This document shows, in pieces, positions 20,221 through 32,500 of a DNA stretch of 64,000 nt. The position numbers and the translations under genes were made by a program. Position 1 is the stretch's first letter; every line of letters starts with the position of its first letter. This DNA is from Lotus japonicus (taxonomy: Eukaryota > Streptophyta > Magnoliopsida > Fabales > Fabaceae): assembly GCF_012489685.1 (NCBI RefSeq), contig NC_080045.1:13107648-13171647 (forward strand). Direction: 5' to 3'. The notes under the pieces were generated by a model, which searched no databases, was not told the origin of the DNA, and saw nothing but the letters and a program-made list of their open reading frames with translations.

Positions 20221-20850
20221 TTAGATGATTTGTTGCAATTTCTTCACCAATGATTCCATCTTCTTACCCTTTTAATTCTTTGACATGAAATGTCTCTCCG
20301 ACATCATTCTTTGCCTTGGCAGCTCTAACGGTCTAATTTTAAAACATAATAATGGTTAACGGTCAAAAAAATGTATTGTATAACTGTAATAATAAACTTA
20401 TTACAATCACCCGCGCCACGTGAGGCACAGGAAGGTTCATAAATGGCTAAAAGCATTCAATTTCCCTTTCGTCGAACTTTCTGATTTATGCACAAACACA
20501 TTTTCACTGTCAATAATATCAATCATTACAGAATATAAGAGCGATCTGGGACATTAGTTTAGTTGGTAAAAACGAACCACTTCTCTTTAGAAAGTTGTAT
20601 GTCTGCTTTTATTTAAGGACTGTGTAGATCAGTAATCTGTAAGTAACTCTATAAACAAACAAATGTTCCAACAACATGTGTTTGTAGTAGTGACCGGAGC
20701 CGAACCTACTCAATTTTTTATCCTTCTAATTTTTTTCTTAATTTACTGCAACATCTATCAAATCCAAAATGATGGAGACAAGACAAATCTGTGCCACCTT
20801 GACTTGGTAGATTTTGCCACATAACAACGACAGCACAAGCTGGCTGGGCC

Positions 20851-20858
20851 TATATATT
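20851..20858 (+). promoter_or_regulatory. Probable TATA box of the PCRK-like kinase gene
   Basis: TATATATT follows GGGCC, about 930 bp upstream of the kinase start codon. The leader would begin near 20,885, and a 5'-UTR intron is likely between a donor at 21309 (AAAAAG/GTAATAG) and an acceptor at 21756 (TTGCAG). This is inferred from position and splice consensus only. Confidence 0.45.
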
Positions 20859-21777
20859 TCTATCTTTTCTTCAAACCTTTTATCATTATACTTTGTCAAA
20901 CACACGTTCACACCACACCCAGTTTCGATTTTTTGCAGCAAACAACAACAATATTAACAAATAAATATTCACAGTGCAATTGTCAATTAAGGTGGTTGTT
21001 TTGTACTGTTGTTTGCTTGATTTGGCTTCCAATTTCAGCTGCCGTGTGGGGACTTCTTCTTCATTATCATCATCTTCTCTGTGGAATTTCAACTCTTTCT
21101 CTTCATTCTCCTCTGTTTTGGATTCAATGGCTCAAGTGGGGCTTCTCTTTCTCAGAATCTAACTACAAAAAAAAGGGATTTTTGTCATTTTGTTCAGTTC
21201 AGAGAACCTGAAACTTTTGTTATAAAATTTTCTATTTGGATTAGAGGTGAGTTTCAATCTCAAGATACAATTTTTTTCACTTCAAGGCCTGCAATTGATC
21301 TTAAAAAGGTAATAGACATTTTGGGTATGTTTCCTCTTTTGGATTTGGTGCCATTTTTTACATTATTTCCCAACACACGTGGTTTCTGTTGCTATTTCTG
21401 TGATGTGTTTTGTAGTTTAAAATTGAATTGCTAGATTACTAAAATAGAGCAAAATTGACTTGCCAGACTAGGGTTTGTTCACTGAAACATATTAGGTTTC
21501 ATTAGGTTAAGGAAAATTATGTCAAGGGTTATATGAAATTTGAGTTGTTAGGAAGGGGAGGGAGGGTTTAGGCATCTATGGAGTCCAATTGTGCAATGCT
21601 CATATGGTAACTCAATGCGATTTGGTTTTTTTCTTTCTAAACCAGTGAATTATTTGGAGGGTCTTCACCATTTATTAGTCTACAACCTTCAATTTATATG
21701 CCATGTTGCTTTTTAATGAGGTTTCTAAATTTTACTTCAACTTTGTGAAATTGCAGGGCTGTTACAGTTTGGTTAGA

Positions 21778-24527
21778 ATGAAAATGAAGTGGTTTCTTCC
21801 ATTCTACTATGGAGAGAAGAAGGAAGATCCTAAGAGCTTGCAATTGCCTTCATTATCGGGTCTGTCCAACATTTCTACTTATGATGAGGGTGAGGTGAAA
21901 AGAACTGGTTCTGAGTCAAGTTCCCTGGATGCCTCGAGCCATAGCACAGATTCTCTCAGGAGGAATGCATTTCCCAGTTTGTCTGAAAGACCCAGCAACC
22001 TGAGAGTATTTACAGTAGCTGAACTGAAATCAGCCACAAAGAATTTTGGTCGCTCTGTTATGCTTGGGGAGGGTGGGTTCGGGTGTGTCTACAAGGGAAT
22101 GATCAAGAGTGTAGATGATCCTCCCAGAAGAACTGAAGTTGCAGTTAAACAACTTGGCAGAAGAGGAATTCAGGCACGTTTTTTTTCTTCAACATTTATT
22201 TTCCTTCATCAGGAGGTATCTTAATATGATGAGGGGTTGTCATGTATGTATAGTTATCTATCTCAGTGAGTCTATGGTAAAATGTGTTTTAGTATCATAA
22301 TGCAAGTTAAAATAAGCATGATGTTATAAAGCTTCATAATTGAATTGTCACAGAAGCTGCTTCAAGTAGAGACCATAACATGTTAGTCTAATGGATGTTT
22401 TTCTTCCCAAACTTCAAGATTTTATTATATTTGCTAATCTAATACTCCTCAATAGACTTTTGTTGTAAAGTAGGATGCTCTGATTATTACAAACAGTGTC
22501 TAGTTTACTATTTAACTTCAAAATGGATACCTTACTTTTGGCTTCTAGGGGGATGAGGAGTGTGTGGGCGGTGGGCCTCGCCCATATGCATTGTGCTTCA
22601 CTCTTAGTCTAGTATTATACAGTCTCAATTCGTGTACCACAAAACACAGTAACAACACCCATATACACCGCTTTCCTCTTCATATAATTTGGTGTCTACA
22701 CCAAAAAGAGTGGTTCACCAATCGTTATTGAGTATTATATATATCAGGGGGACTGTTACAGTTTCCCAATCTCTCTCCACCCCCCCTCTGATTTCAATTC
22801 TTTTCCATCTTTACACGGTATCAAGAGGCTATTAGGTTTAGATCAACCCCTTCTAAGTCATCTTTCCAGACAAAAATAAATAAAAAATCGGAAAAAAACC
22901 CTCCCCGCCTCTTCAGGGAAGGTCGACCAAGGCTATTCGGGGTCAAAAAAAGTTATCAACAGCTATATCTTGGAGAAATCAGCAGAACTACGAAATTGTC
23001 ATTTTTATGCGCATATGCAGTTCTTACTTCTGCATATTTAATTAATCACATGCCATCAAATATATTAATTGGTGTTGTTCTTTATTCAACCCTTTTCCTT
23101 TCTTGTTGTTTGCTTCCCCCAAGAGTATTTGGATGCATATGTTTTGTTCTTGATGTCAGGTGTCAGGTGACTAAGTTGGATCCAAAGTCTTTGAAGTGTG
23201 TTCTTTTGCTATTCTCGCAACTGTTGTTTCTCCCCAGATCTTGGTCACTATCTTGTCTCTGCTTATGTTACATTCTTTGAAGACCGCTCCTTCTCTGACA
23301 CATCATCACCCTTAACTTAGACCATTACTTACCCTACTCCATTACTTACTTAACTTATATCTAGGTCTTGTTTTCAAATATTTAGTGATGTGTTTATGGA
23401 GTTTGAGCTAAGAAGAAGAGAGAGTGATTACACTAGTTTTTCAAATAAACTAACAAGGGCCGCATCTTACTAGTTGTTTATGTTGATGGTTTTGTGATAT
23501 CACTGAAGGAATTAACAACTTGAAAACTTACTTTCACACCAAATTTCAGACAAAAGATCTTGGCATCCTTAAATTCTTCTTGTGCGCTGAAGTTACATAC
23601 TCGAAGAATGAGATCTTTATATCACATAGGAAGTATGTTCTGGACTTGCTAGCTTAGTCTAGTTTTATGGGATCCGAAGCATGTGAGACCCCTATAGAAC
23701 CAAGAATGAAACTTACACCAGAGGAAGTTCCTGTTTCTGACCCACAAAAGTATAGAAGACTAGTGGGTACGCTGAACTATTTAACTGTCACGGCTATATA
23801 TTGTTTTCCCAGTGAGTGTTGTAGATTAATTTGTCCTCCCCGATAGGAAAACATAGGGAAACACTAATTCCTGTTGTTAAGTATTTGAAGAAAACTCCAG
23901 GAAAAGGTATTGTATACATGGATCATAGACATGTACAAGTAGAGGCCTTTTCGAATGTTGATTAGGCGGGGTCCCCTTTGGGTAGAAAATCCACCACATG
24001 CTATTCAATATTTTTGGTAGGAAATTTGATATCATGAAATGAAGAAGCAAAATGTGAAGGAATCGTCAGTAGCTGATTACCGGGCTATGGCTCAAACTAT
24101 GTGTGGACTTATGTGGGTAGGAGAGATCTTGGGTGGACGAGAGTTGAAAGCACATCTCCGATGAAAGTGTGGTGTGATAACCAGGCTGTTATACGTATCT
24201 CACTAAATCTTGTCTTTCATGAAATGACTAAACATATTAAGGTGAATTGTCACTTCATTCGGGAGACGCATCGACATAACCTTATATTTACTTCCAACGG
24301 TAGGACAAATGACCAGCTAGCTGATGTGTTTACAAAGGCTTTGAGTCGGGTGTGTAATGGTTTGATTTGTAACAAGCTGGGCTTGATCAATATCTATGTT
24401 TCGTCATGAAGGGAAGTGTTAAGAGTTAGGATTTGAGTTAGATGCAGATTATTGATGGTGTATGTGCCTGAACTATATGTACTTGTATCTCGTACTTTGT
24501 ACTACACATAGTACTTCATTCTTTAAC

Positions 24528-24570
<43 letters not shown>

Positions 24571-26120
24571 GAGGCTACACGTAGCAGGGCATCCCATTAC
24601 ACTTTCTAATCTCTCTCTCTCTCTATTTTAATTATTTTCTATCTTTACTACTTGTTAACATTAAAATGTGTATGTTACTTTTGGCTTACAGGGACACAAG
24701 GAATGGGTAACTGAAGTGAATGTTCTGGGTATTGTTGAGCATCCCAATCTTGTAAAACTAGTTGGCTACTGTGCTGATGATGATGAAAGAGGAATCCAGC
24801 GGCTTCTGATTTATGAATATATGCCCAATAGAAGTGTCGAACACCATCTCTCCCCACGGTCAGAAACTCCTCTCCCATGGAGTAGGAGATTGAAAATAGC
24901 CCAAGATGCAGCTCGTGGCTTAACATATCTGCATGAGGAAATGGATTTTCAGGTATAGGCATATAGAATAACTTTCCCATTCAAGGATTTTTTGTTGTTG
25001 TGCAGCTTGTTATTCCAGTGCTAATTATGTGTGGAATATTCAGATAATTTTCAGAGATTTCAAATCTTCAAATATTCTGCTGGACGAGCACTGGAATGCA
25101 AAGTTGTCGGACTTCGGGTTAGCAAGATTGGGACCAGCTGAAGGGTTAACTCATGTCTCAACAGCGGTATGGCCATGTTTATTGATCTCTGATTTCACAT
25201 ATTAATCCATTGTTCACTTATGAAAAGATGTTATAAAGCAAGAAGAATTTGATATAAGAATAGTACCCGAGTCTAAAGGCATCAGTTGACGATTTTATGG
25301 GACTAAGAATTAACAGTCATGTCAAATATGTCATTATATGAATCATGGTCTAGTACTGGAAATCATAAGGCCTCTCATGGTTTCTTATGATATCTATCTT
25401 TCTAAGACTAACATACATGTTAAAAAATGAATTCATATGTGTTATGAAAAATTAGTCTAAGTTCAATGGTATTTTAACTTAGGTATTGATGCTTAATGTT
25501 ACCCCTTTATAAGTAATGGCATCATGCTACCCAAACACAGTAGCCAGTAATTTATAGCTGAGATTCTTGAATCAACATACAGTTTATGTTTATATGACTG
25601 GTATGTTCATCAGGTTGTAGGAACAATGGGCTATGCAGCTCCTGAATATATTCAAACTGGGCGTCTCACCTCGAAGAGTGATGTATGGAGCTATGGTGTT
25701 TTCCTTTATGAACTCATTACTGGCAGGCGCCCTCTGGATCGAAATCGCCCCAAGGGTGAGCAGAAGCTGTTGGATTGGATAAGGCCATACCTTTCAGATG
25801 GGAAGAAATTTCAAATAATATTGGATCCAAGACTTGAGAGGAAACACATCTTCAAGTCAGCCCAAAGACTCGCGGTGATAGCTAATCGGTGCTTGGTCAG
25901 AAACCCGAAGAATCGCCCTAAGATGAGTGAAGTATTAGAAATGATGGATCAGGTTGTGAAGTCTTCAGTGAGTGCTAATCAACAGCCACCATTGAGGAGT
26001 GTTGCCTCAGCAGAAGCTTCTCCGGACACTGACATTAAGAACAAGAAAAGGACCATAGATTCAAAACCAGATTGTAATTGGTTTAGGATTTGGAGACCAA
26101 AGCTTTTGAGAACATTTTGA
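21778..26120 (+). CDS. PCRK2: Receptor-like cytoplasmic kinase, RLCK-VII, PCRK1/PCRK2-like
   Basis: This Ser/Thr kinase of the PBS1-like group relays pattern-triggered immune signals at the plasma membrane. Exons 21778-22173, 24692-24952, 25044-25166 and 25614-26120 join in phase to give 428 residues, close to the family length. The start MKMKWFLPF resembles the MKCF start of relatives and follows a leader splice site. Order: Ser-rich N-terminus; [13 protein letters not shown]; glycine loop [11 protein letters not shown] (about residues 100-110); catalytic Lys in [39 protein letters not shown] with the RD catalytic loop; [20 protein letters not shown]; short basic tail. The residues after RDF match PCRK proteins nearly throughout, as I recall them. 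Intron 1 seems to use a GC donor (CAG/GCACGT, 22174-22175) and contains a Copia relic. Orthology to PCRK1 versus PCRK2 is not settled by sequence; neighbour order favours PCRK2. Confidence 0.93.
22560..24648 (+). mobile_element. Degenerate Copia retrotransposon in kinase intron 1
   Basis: A primer-binding-like GGTATCAAGAG at about 22,817 follows an LTR end (TTTTCCATCTTTACA). Fragments of Copia pol follow in several frames: [11 protein letters not shown] and [10 protein letters not shown] (end of integrase, about 23,020-23,150), a decayed reverse transcriptase near 23,500-23,800, and RNase H-end pieces ([24 protein letters not shown]) at 24,160-24,340. A purine tract precedes a 3' LTR starting TGTTAAGAGTTAGG at 24417 and ending near 24,648. 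Most of gag, protease and integrase are missing and many stops are present. The left boundary is uncertain. Confidence 0.75.
24534..24568. repeat. (AT)n microsatellite
   Basis: About 17 uninterrupted AT dinucleotides lie inside the 3' LTR of the Copia relic. Confidence 0.95.
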
Positions 26121-28855
26121 TTACTTAGCTTTAAATGTATCAACTGTCAAGGTTATGAATTACAGGTAAAGTTTCATTATAAGAAGAATCATCTATAATT
26201 GTTAGGCTTTAAATGTATCAACTGTCAAGCTTTTGTTAATGCTATGCCGTCATAAGAAAAACTCTAACCTATTCATCTCTTTGCATATTGTTAGGGGAGA
26301 TGAATGAATTCAGACTCCCTATGGCCAATAAATCGTCATGAATTCTTCAATTTAATAAGTTAAGTTTTATTTGAATTATCCATGCCATTGATTATAAAAA
26401 TCTATGGTCTATAGTTGTGTAGAGGAAGTTAGAATTTCTGCTGCAGAGGATGTATGAAAATTAAAAGGGTGTAAATTTATTAGTCTAGACACACACAGAC
26501 ACACATTCACTCACTATAAAGAGTTCCTATCTTCTTCTTTTAATAATCCTTAATGGCAATAGCATTGGCATAAAGTTGAAAGTTCAAAAATTTATTATCA
26601 TTATTGTACCAAAAAATGGCGACAATATTGATTCCTAGATGAGATTCAAACCTCTGTTCTAGTGTGGGTCGTAGTGAGCCCTCCAATTGTCTAGATCAAA
26701 CACCATTCCTGCAGACAAGGGAATGGTAGATCTCTAAGCCTTGTCATTTGTTCTGTCTCTCCCCGACCCCGAGTGTGGTGTTGGGTCCTATGACAGCTTG
26801 TCGTCGACCTCTAGAGACGCCGGCCAACATGCTTCTTGAGCCGATATTTGGCGTTGATGGGATATTGGTCTGTAGGTCTAAATTAGATCATGGGGTCAGG
26901 GTGCGCTATTAAGTAGTATAACCCGACGATGATGGGTTTAGTCGTGCATCTAAGTCGTCCTATGTTGATTGTAAACTTGGCCAATGTACATGGTGTTAAA
27001 CCAAATACTGAAATAGAAAGATATTTCATTACTTCAGTGATTGGCATTTTTTTTATATTACCAAGACATCTCAGACTGGCGGCTATGAGGTTAATTCTCT
27101 CGAGACTCAGACATCACATTAAGTGAGTATGTCTCTCCTAACAAATCTTTCTCCATACATGCTGCATAAGAATCGAATCCTCGACTAAATAATTAAAGAG
27201 TTCAGTTATCTACCAACTGTGTTGAGACTTGTTGATTGATTGAGATTATGATTAATGTCTAAGAAATCTTAATCTGTGAATATTTCATTGGTTACCAGAA
27301 AAATTAAAGGGTATAACCTTTATTATTCTAGTCATAATACAAGAGTAAGTTGAAACAAAAAAATACTAAGTTCATTCAAATGGTGAAACAAAACCTGGAA
27401 ATTAGAGATGTTAAAGTGCATCTTCTTTAATGTGCTCATGTGAAACTGCCCCTCTAATTGTTAATCTGCATAACAATAAATAAACCCATAACTACAATAC
27501 TACTACTAACTTGTTTACATTAAACTGCTCATTTAAACGTACACGCATGTATTCAGTCGTCACTTTTGGCACATTGTGTTATTTTCAACATCTGACGCTG
27601 AAGAGCACACGCACTTATTTTATATCATGAATCAACGGAGGCTTTTTTCCTTTGAATGATTGAGGGGTTGAAAATATGACAAAATTTTATGATGTAAATG
27701 GAGGAGTATTGGAGTTTAGGAATACATTTGATTGAATGGGACAGGATAAGAAATTCTTTACCACACAACTGTGGTTATAGAAATCAAACTTTGAAATCAA
27801 ATAAACAAAAAATCTTCTAACAATATAATGATTTGTATACATACGTTGTATACTTGTATGTATGTCGACCACCCATGGATATAAGCGACGACACAATCAA
27901 TAAAGTATACCAAAAGGAAAATTGTATTGACGTCCTCTCCAAATTATCATTATTGTATTTTCCCATGTACCAAAAAAAAAATTATCATTATTGTACGGAC
28001 ATCCCTTTTATTATTTTAGCCGACACTAACCACTCTCATTTTATTAGGGATATTACACTGATTTCCTCTGAAGATTATTTCATTTACCTCCCATAAGATT
28101 TATAAGTATAACACTAAATATACTTCAGTCCCTAAATTATCTAAAGTGATAAGAGTTAGAGACATAAGGTTGTGATGGATTGAGGGTGAAGGGGTTAGGG
28201 TTCAAACCCTTGTGAAAGAACTACTAATTTGCTAACATTATTACTAACAACTAATATTGACCTATAAAAAAAATAAAGATTTCTCTATTATTCTAAATAG
28301 CGTATGAAGGAAGGTGGGTCAGTACATTCAGCAAAATAGATGAGAGATTAATGTAAAAATGATAAACCTCATAAGAGGTAAGTCAATTTACCCTATTACA
28401 AAAGGGGGAAAATGACGACTTTAAATTGCTGCACTAGTCACTAATCGCCATAAAGTTGCACATTTATTTTCCTAAAATTGCCTTAAACTGCACTTATATT
28501 TTTACATTTATGCAGTTTGTGAGACCATCGAAATACATTTTAAGGATTTGTTGACTTCCTAATTTGTGACTGTAAAAAATCACTACAAATTACGATAGAT
28601 ATTTGTAATAATCATTTTCTATATCAAAATCCACTTTAAACCTTTGTTTGTTACGAAAGAGATAGCCAAGAGAGAAACGTCAAAGAAAGAAGTATCGAAG
28701 ACTAACTTTCCACCCTTGTTTGGATCCCACCTACCATGCGAAGAGAGCAATGAGAAGGTGGGTTGAGACAATTTTTTCTCCTCTCTCCAAAGTCCAATTT
28801 GAGAAGAGATAGCATGTGGGTGTGTGTTCAACATTTTTTATTTCTATTTTCCTTA
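26121..28855. other. 3' flank of the kinase gene and intergenic DNA
   Basis: The first few hundred bases are presumably 3' UTR; a sequence block (GGCTTTAAATGTATCAACTGTCAAG) is repeated at about 26,129 and 26,207. The rest is AT-rich, with a short GC-rich island at 26,760-26,900 and no recognisable gene on either strand. Confidence 0.4.
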
Positions 28856-28864
28856 TTTCTTGTA

Positions 28865-29057
28865 GGTTAATGGTCAAATTAGTCCCTGAGTTTGTAAGCG
28901 AATTTGATTTTAGTCTCTCTAAGGAAAAATGACGTTTAGGGCGGTCATTTTGTACAATTATTGACGTTTTTTTTACCACAATTAAACATTATTTTTCCTC
29001 AGATAGACTGATATTAAACTCGTTTACAAACTCATTAACTAATTTGACCATTAACCC
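28865..29057. mobile_element. Small MITE, Mutator-type
   Basis: This 193-bp element has inverted ends: GGTTAATGGTCAAATTAGT on the left against GGGTTAATGGTCAAATTAGT read from the right, with further pairing (GAGTTTGTAA). Flanks TTTCTTGTA (28856-28864) and TTCCTTGTA (29058-29066) are a 9-bp duplication with one mismatch. The start motif resembles the foldback element at 18761. Confidence 0.65.
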
Positions 29058-29309
29058 TTCCTTGTACTACAAACCGCTGGAAAATAAAAAAATTGGGCTA
29101 ATATGTATTTTATAAAAATTATATTTTAATTCTTTTAATTTTTATTATCTACTTTGTTTTTTCTCTCTTCTTTTTCTATTATACTAAACAACCCATAGAA
29201 TCTATTATATTTCTTACATTTTTTCCACTCATCTTTTATCTTCTTTCTTTCTCTCTTCACTATTTTTTCTTCTAAACCAGATAAAACATACCTATAAGCC
29301 TTTTGGTGT

Positions 29310-29536
29310 TGGTCTGATATGGGCGAACCAAGTTATCATGTAATTGGGCTAACCCAATATTCTGTACTTAATGGGTCGGGTCACCCATAGTCTATTCGGA
29401 CTAAAACCCAAGCTATAAATAAAAGGCACTACCCAAGCGGTAGGGGGACCTATCATTTTACGCATTTTCTTAGTTTTTCGTTACTTCGCTTGCTCTCAGT
29501 TTGATTAGCCTAAGTCTGAGGTTCCATACCGGAACA
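29310..29536 (+). repeat. 5' LTR of Gypsy element
   Basis: 227 bp, TGGTCTGATATGGG to CATACCGGAACA. It contains CTATAAATAAAAGG, a good TATA-type promoter element, at about 29,413. Confidence 0.95.
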
Positions 29537-29591
29537 TTGGCGCCCACTGTGGGGCCGAAGGAACTTTTCCTAGGCTTCATACGCAGAAACA

Positions 29592-32500
29592 ATGGTGACA
29601 CGATCTGGGGCAAACGGAGAGAGGAATCATAATCCTCCTGATGGTGTTTCTCCCGACGTTCTCCAGCGGATCATGGATGATCTCAACGATCTCCGTCAAC
29701 ACAACCAACAACTTCAGAATCCACTTACTGATCTCAACCAGACACATGGGCAAAGAGAGGGCGATCGAAGGATGGCGGAAACGGTAGTAGATTTCCAACC
29801 CTTCACAGAAGAAATAGCAAACACTACCGTTCCAGACAACCTGAAGACGCTTGTTTTGGATTCGTATTACGGCGATACTGATCCTAAGGACCATTTGGTG
29901 TATTTCAACACGAAGATGGTTATTGTGGGAGCATCAGATGCACTCAAATGCAAGATGCTTCCTTCAACTTTCAAGAAATCGGCAATGATTTGGTTTACCA
30001 CTTTGCCTTCACGTTCAATTGTGAATTTCACAGAGTTATCGGCGAAGTTTTTGTCTAAATTTTCAACCAGCCGTGCTCAGAAGGTTACACCGGCGACATT
30101 GTTTAATGTTCGTCAAGGACCAAATGAAACTTTACAGTCATATATGGGACGATTTAATCAATTGTCTGTTCATTTGGAGGATAAGATGCCAGAAATTTGC
30201 ATTGCAGCGTTTGAGTTAGGCTTAAGGCCTGGGAGTTTGAACAGCAATTTAAGCAGAAAGCCGGTAGAGACGATGACACAATTACGTGTGAGAGTTCAAG
30301 GATTTATAAGAGAGGAGCAAAGTGATCAAGTCAAGAAAAACTGCCCGAATGCGGCGTATACTGGACAACAACAACAGTTTGAGGCGAAGAAAGGAGCGGT
30401 TACCGATCAGCGTTCAAAAGGATCGGCCGAACGTGGGGATAAAGGATACAATTACAGGAACCGTTATGATAACCGTTCTCAATTTAAACATCGTGCTCAA
30501 CTGTATGGGACTCGTGGGTATGGACATTCGATGACGTGGACCCGGAATCAAAATGATCGTGTAACACCTTTGGCGGTTAATTTAACCGAGGCTTTACACA
30601 CGTGCTTGGAGGCGAATGTAATCCGTTTTCCCCGGCAACCAAAACAACCAACAGGCAACAACGTGGATAAGAGAAAGTGGTGTGAGTATCATAGAATTTC
30701 GGGACACGACACTGATGATTGCTTCACTTTGCGAAAGGAGATTGAAAAACTGATAAAGGCTGGATGCATGCAACATTTAGCTGGGTGAAACAATTCAAAT
30801 GAGGCAGAAACTTCAACAAAGCGTGATGAAAAGGGAAAGGAGATTGATAATGATGAACAAAATAAACAGTCAGATGGAAAAGCAAAGGGGCGGATTCATT
30901 CTATATTTGGTGGGTTTCGTGGCGGAGGAACTACTAATTCAGCTCGTAAGAGGTACGTACATTCCATTAATGCTGTTTATTCTAATGATTGGGGAAGTTG
31001 GGCAGCCAATCAACCCGATATAACTTTTACTGTGCGCGATTTTGAGGGAGTTCAACCTCATGAAGACGATCCAATTGTTGTAATGTTGAGAATTGCTGAT
31101 TACGAAATTGAGAGGGTACTTCTGGATCAAGGAAGCTCGGCGGATTTGATTTATGGCGACGCTTTTGAAAAATTGGGGCTAACTGAATCTGATTTGTTGC
31201 CTTATGATGGCTCTTTGGTGGGTTTTTCTGGAGAAAAAGTATTTGTTCGAGGTTATGTGGAGCTGAAGACTGTCTTTGGAGAAGGGAAAAATGCGGAGAC
31301 ATTTGTTATTAAGTTTTTGGTAGTAAAATGTACTTCGCCTTATAATGTACTCATTGGTAGGCCTTCACTAAACAGATTAGGTGCGATCATTTCTACACGA
31401 CACTTAACAACTAAGTATCCGTTGAGCAAAGGAGGAGTTGGAATTTTAAAGGCTGATCAAGTGGTTGCCATAAAGTGTTATTCAGAAAGCTTCAAGCAGT
31501 ATGGACATATGGGAAAGAAGGCAGTGAAAGAAGGGCATTGAGTATATGAGGTGAATGTAGATCAGACAGACATTAGTTTGGATCCTCGTGATGGATTCAT
31601 TAAGCACAAGATGACATCAGAAGAGGAAACTAAGGCGATCCAGATTGGTGAGCGAAACTTGAAAGTTGGTGTCAATTTAACTACAAGTCAAGAGAACAGG
31701 TTGGTAAAGTTGTTATCTGAGAATATGGATTTATTCGCATGGAGTGCAAAGGATCTTCCAGGAATCGATCCGGAATTTATTTGTCACAAATTGGCTTTAA
31801 ATCCCGGGGCGAAACCTATTGTTCAATTCAAAAGAAAGATGGGCGAAGAGAAGGCAGAGGCAGTGAAGGTGGAAACCAACAAGTTACTGGAAGCTGGATT
31901 CATTAGGGAGGTTAAGTATCCAACATGGTTGGCGAATGTAGTAATGGTGAAGAAGGCTAATGGAAAGTGGCGAATGTGCACAGATTATACAGACTTAAAC
32001 AAGCATTGTCCTAAGGATTCTTATCCTTTACCGAATATTGATAAGCTTGTGGATAGGGCGTCTGGATTCGGAATGCTTAGCCTCATGGATGCATATTCAG
32101 GGTATCATCAGATAAGAATGTACCAGCCAGACGAAGAGAAGACAGCTTTTATGACGAATCAGGCGAACTATTGCTATCAGACTATGTCGTTTGGGCTGAA
32201 GAATGCGGGAGCAACATACCAGAGGTTGATGGATAAGGTGTTTGACAAGCAGGTGGGGCGGAACATGGAGATTTATGTGGATGACATGGTGGTCAAGTCA
32301 GAGGAAATAATGGCACACTGTTCTGATCTTGAAGAGGCGTTTGGCGAGTTAAGAAAGCATAACATGAGACTTAACCCAGAAAAATGTTCGTTTGGGATTC
32401 AAAGCGGGAAATTCTTGGGCTTCATGATCACAAAGAGAGGAATTGAGGCAAATCCTGATAAGTGTAGGGCGATGATATGCAGAGTCCAACCTCAGTTAAA

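Noticed and set aside
29577..29894. Minus-strand 105-codon frame at the start of the Gypsy gag
   Set aside because: Antisense shadow of gag; no motif and no splice structure, unlike the genuine antisense gene at 35925-37848.
30786..31541. Programmed TGA readthrough between gag and protease
   Set aside because: A single readthrough stop would be plausible, but five TGAs spread through pol cannot all be programmed; mutation is simpler.
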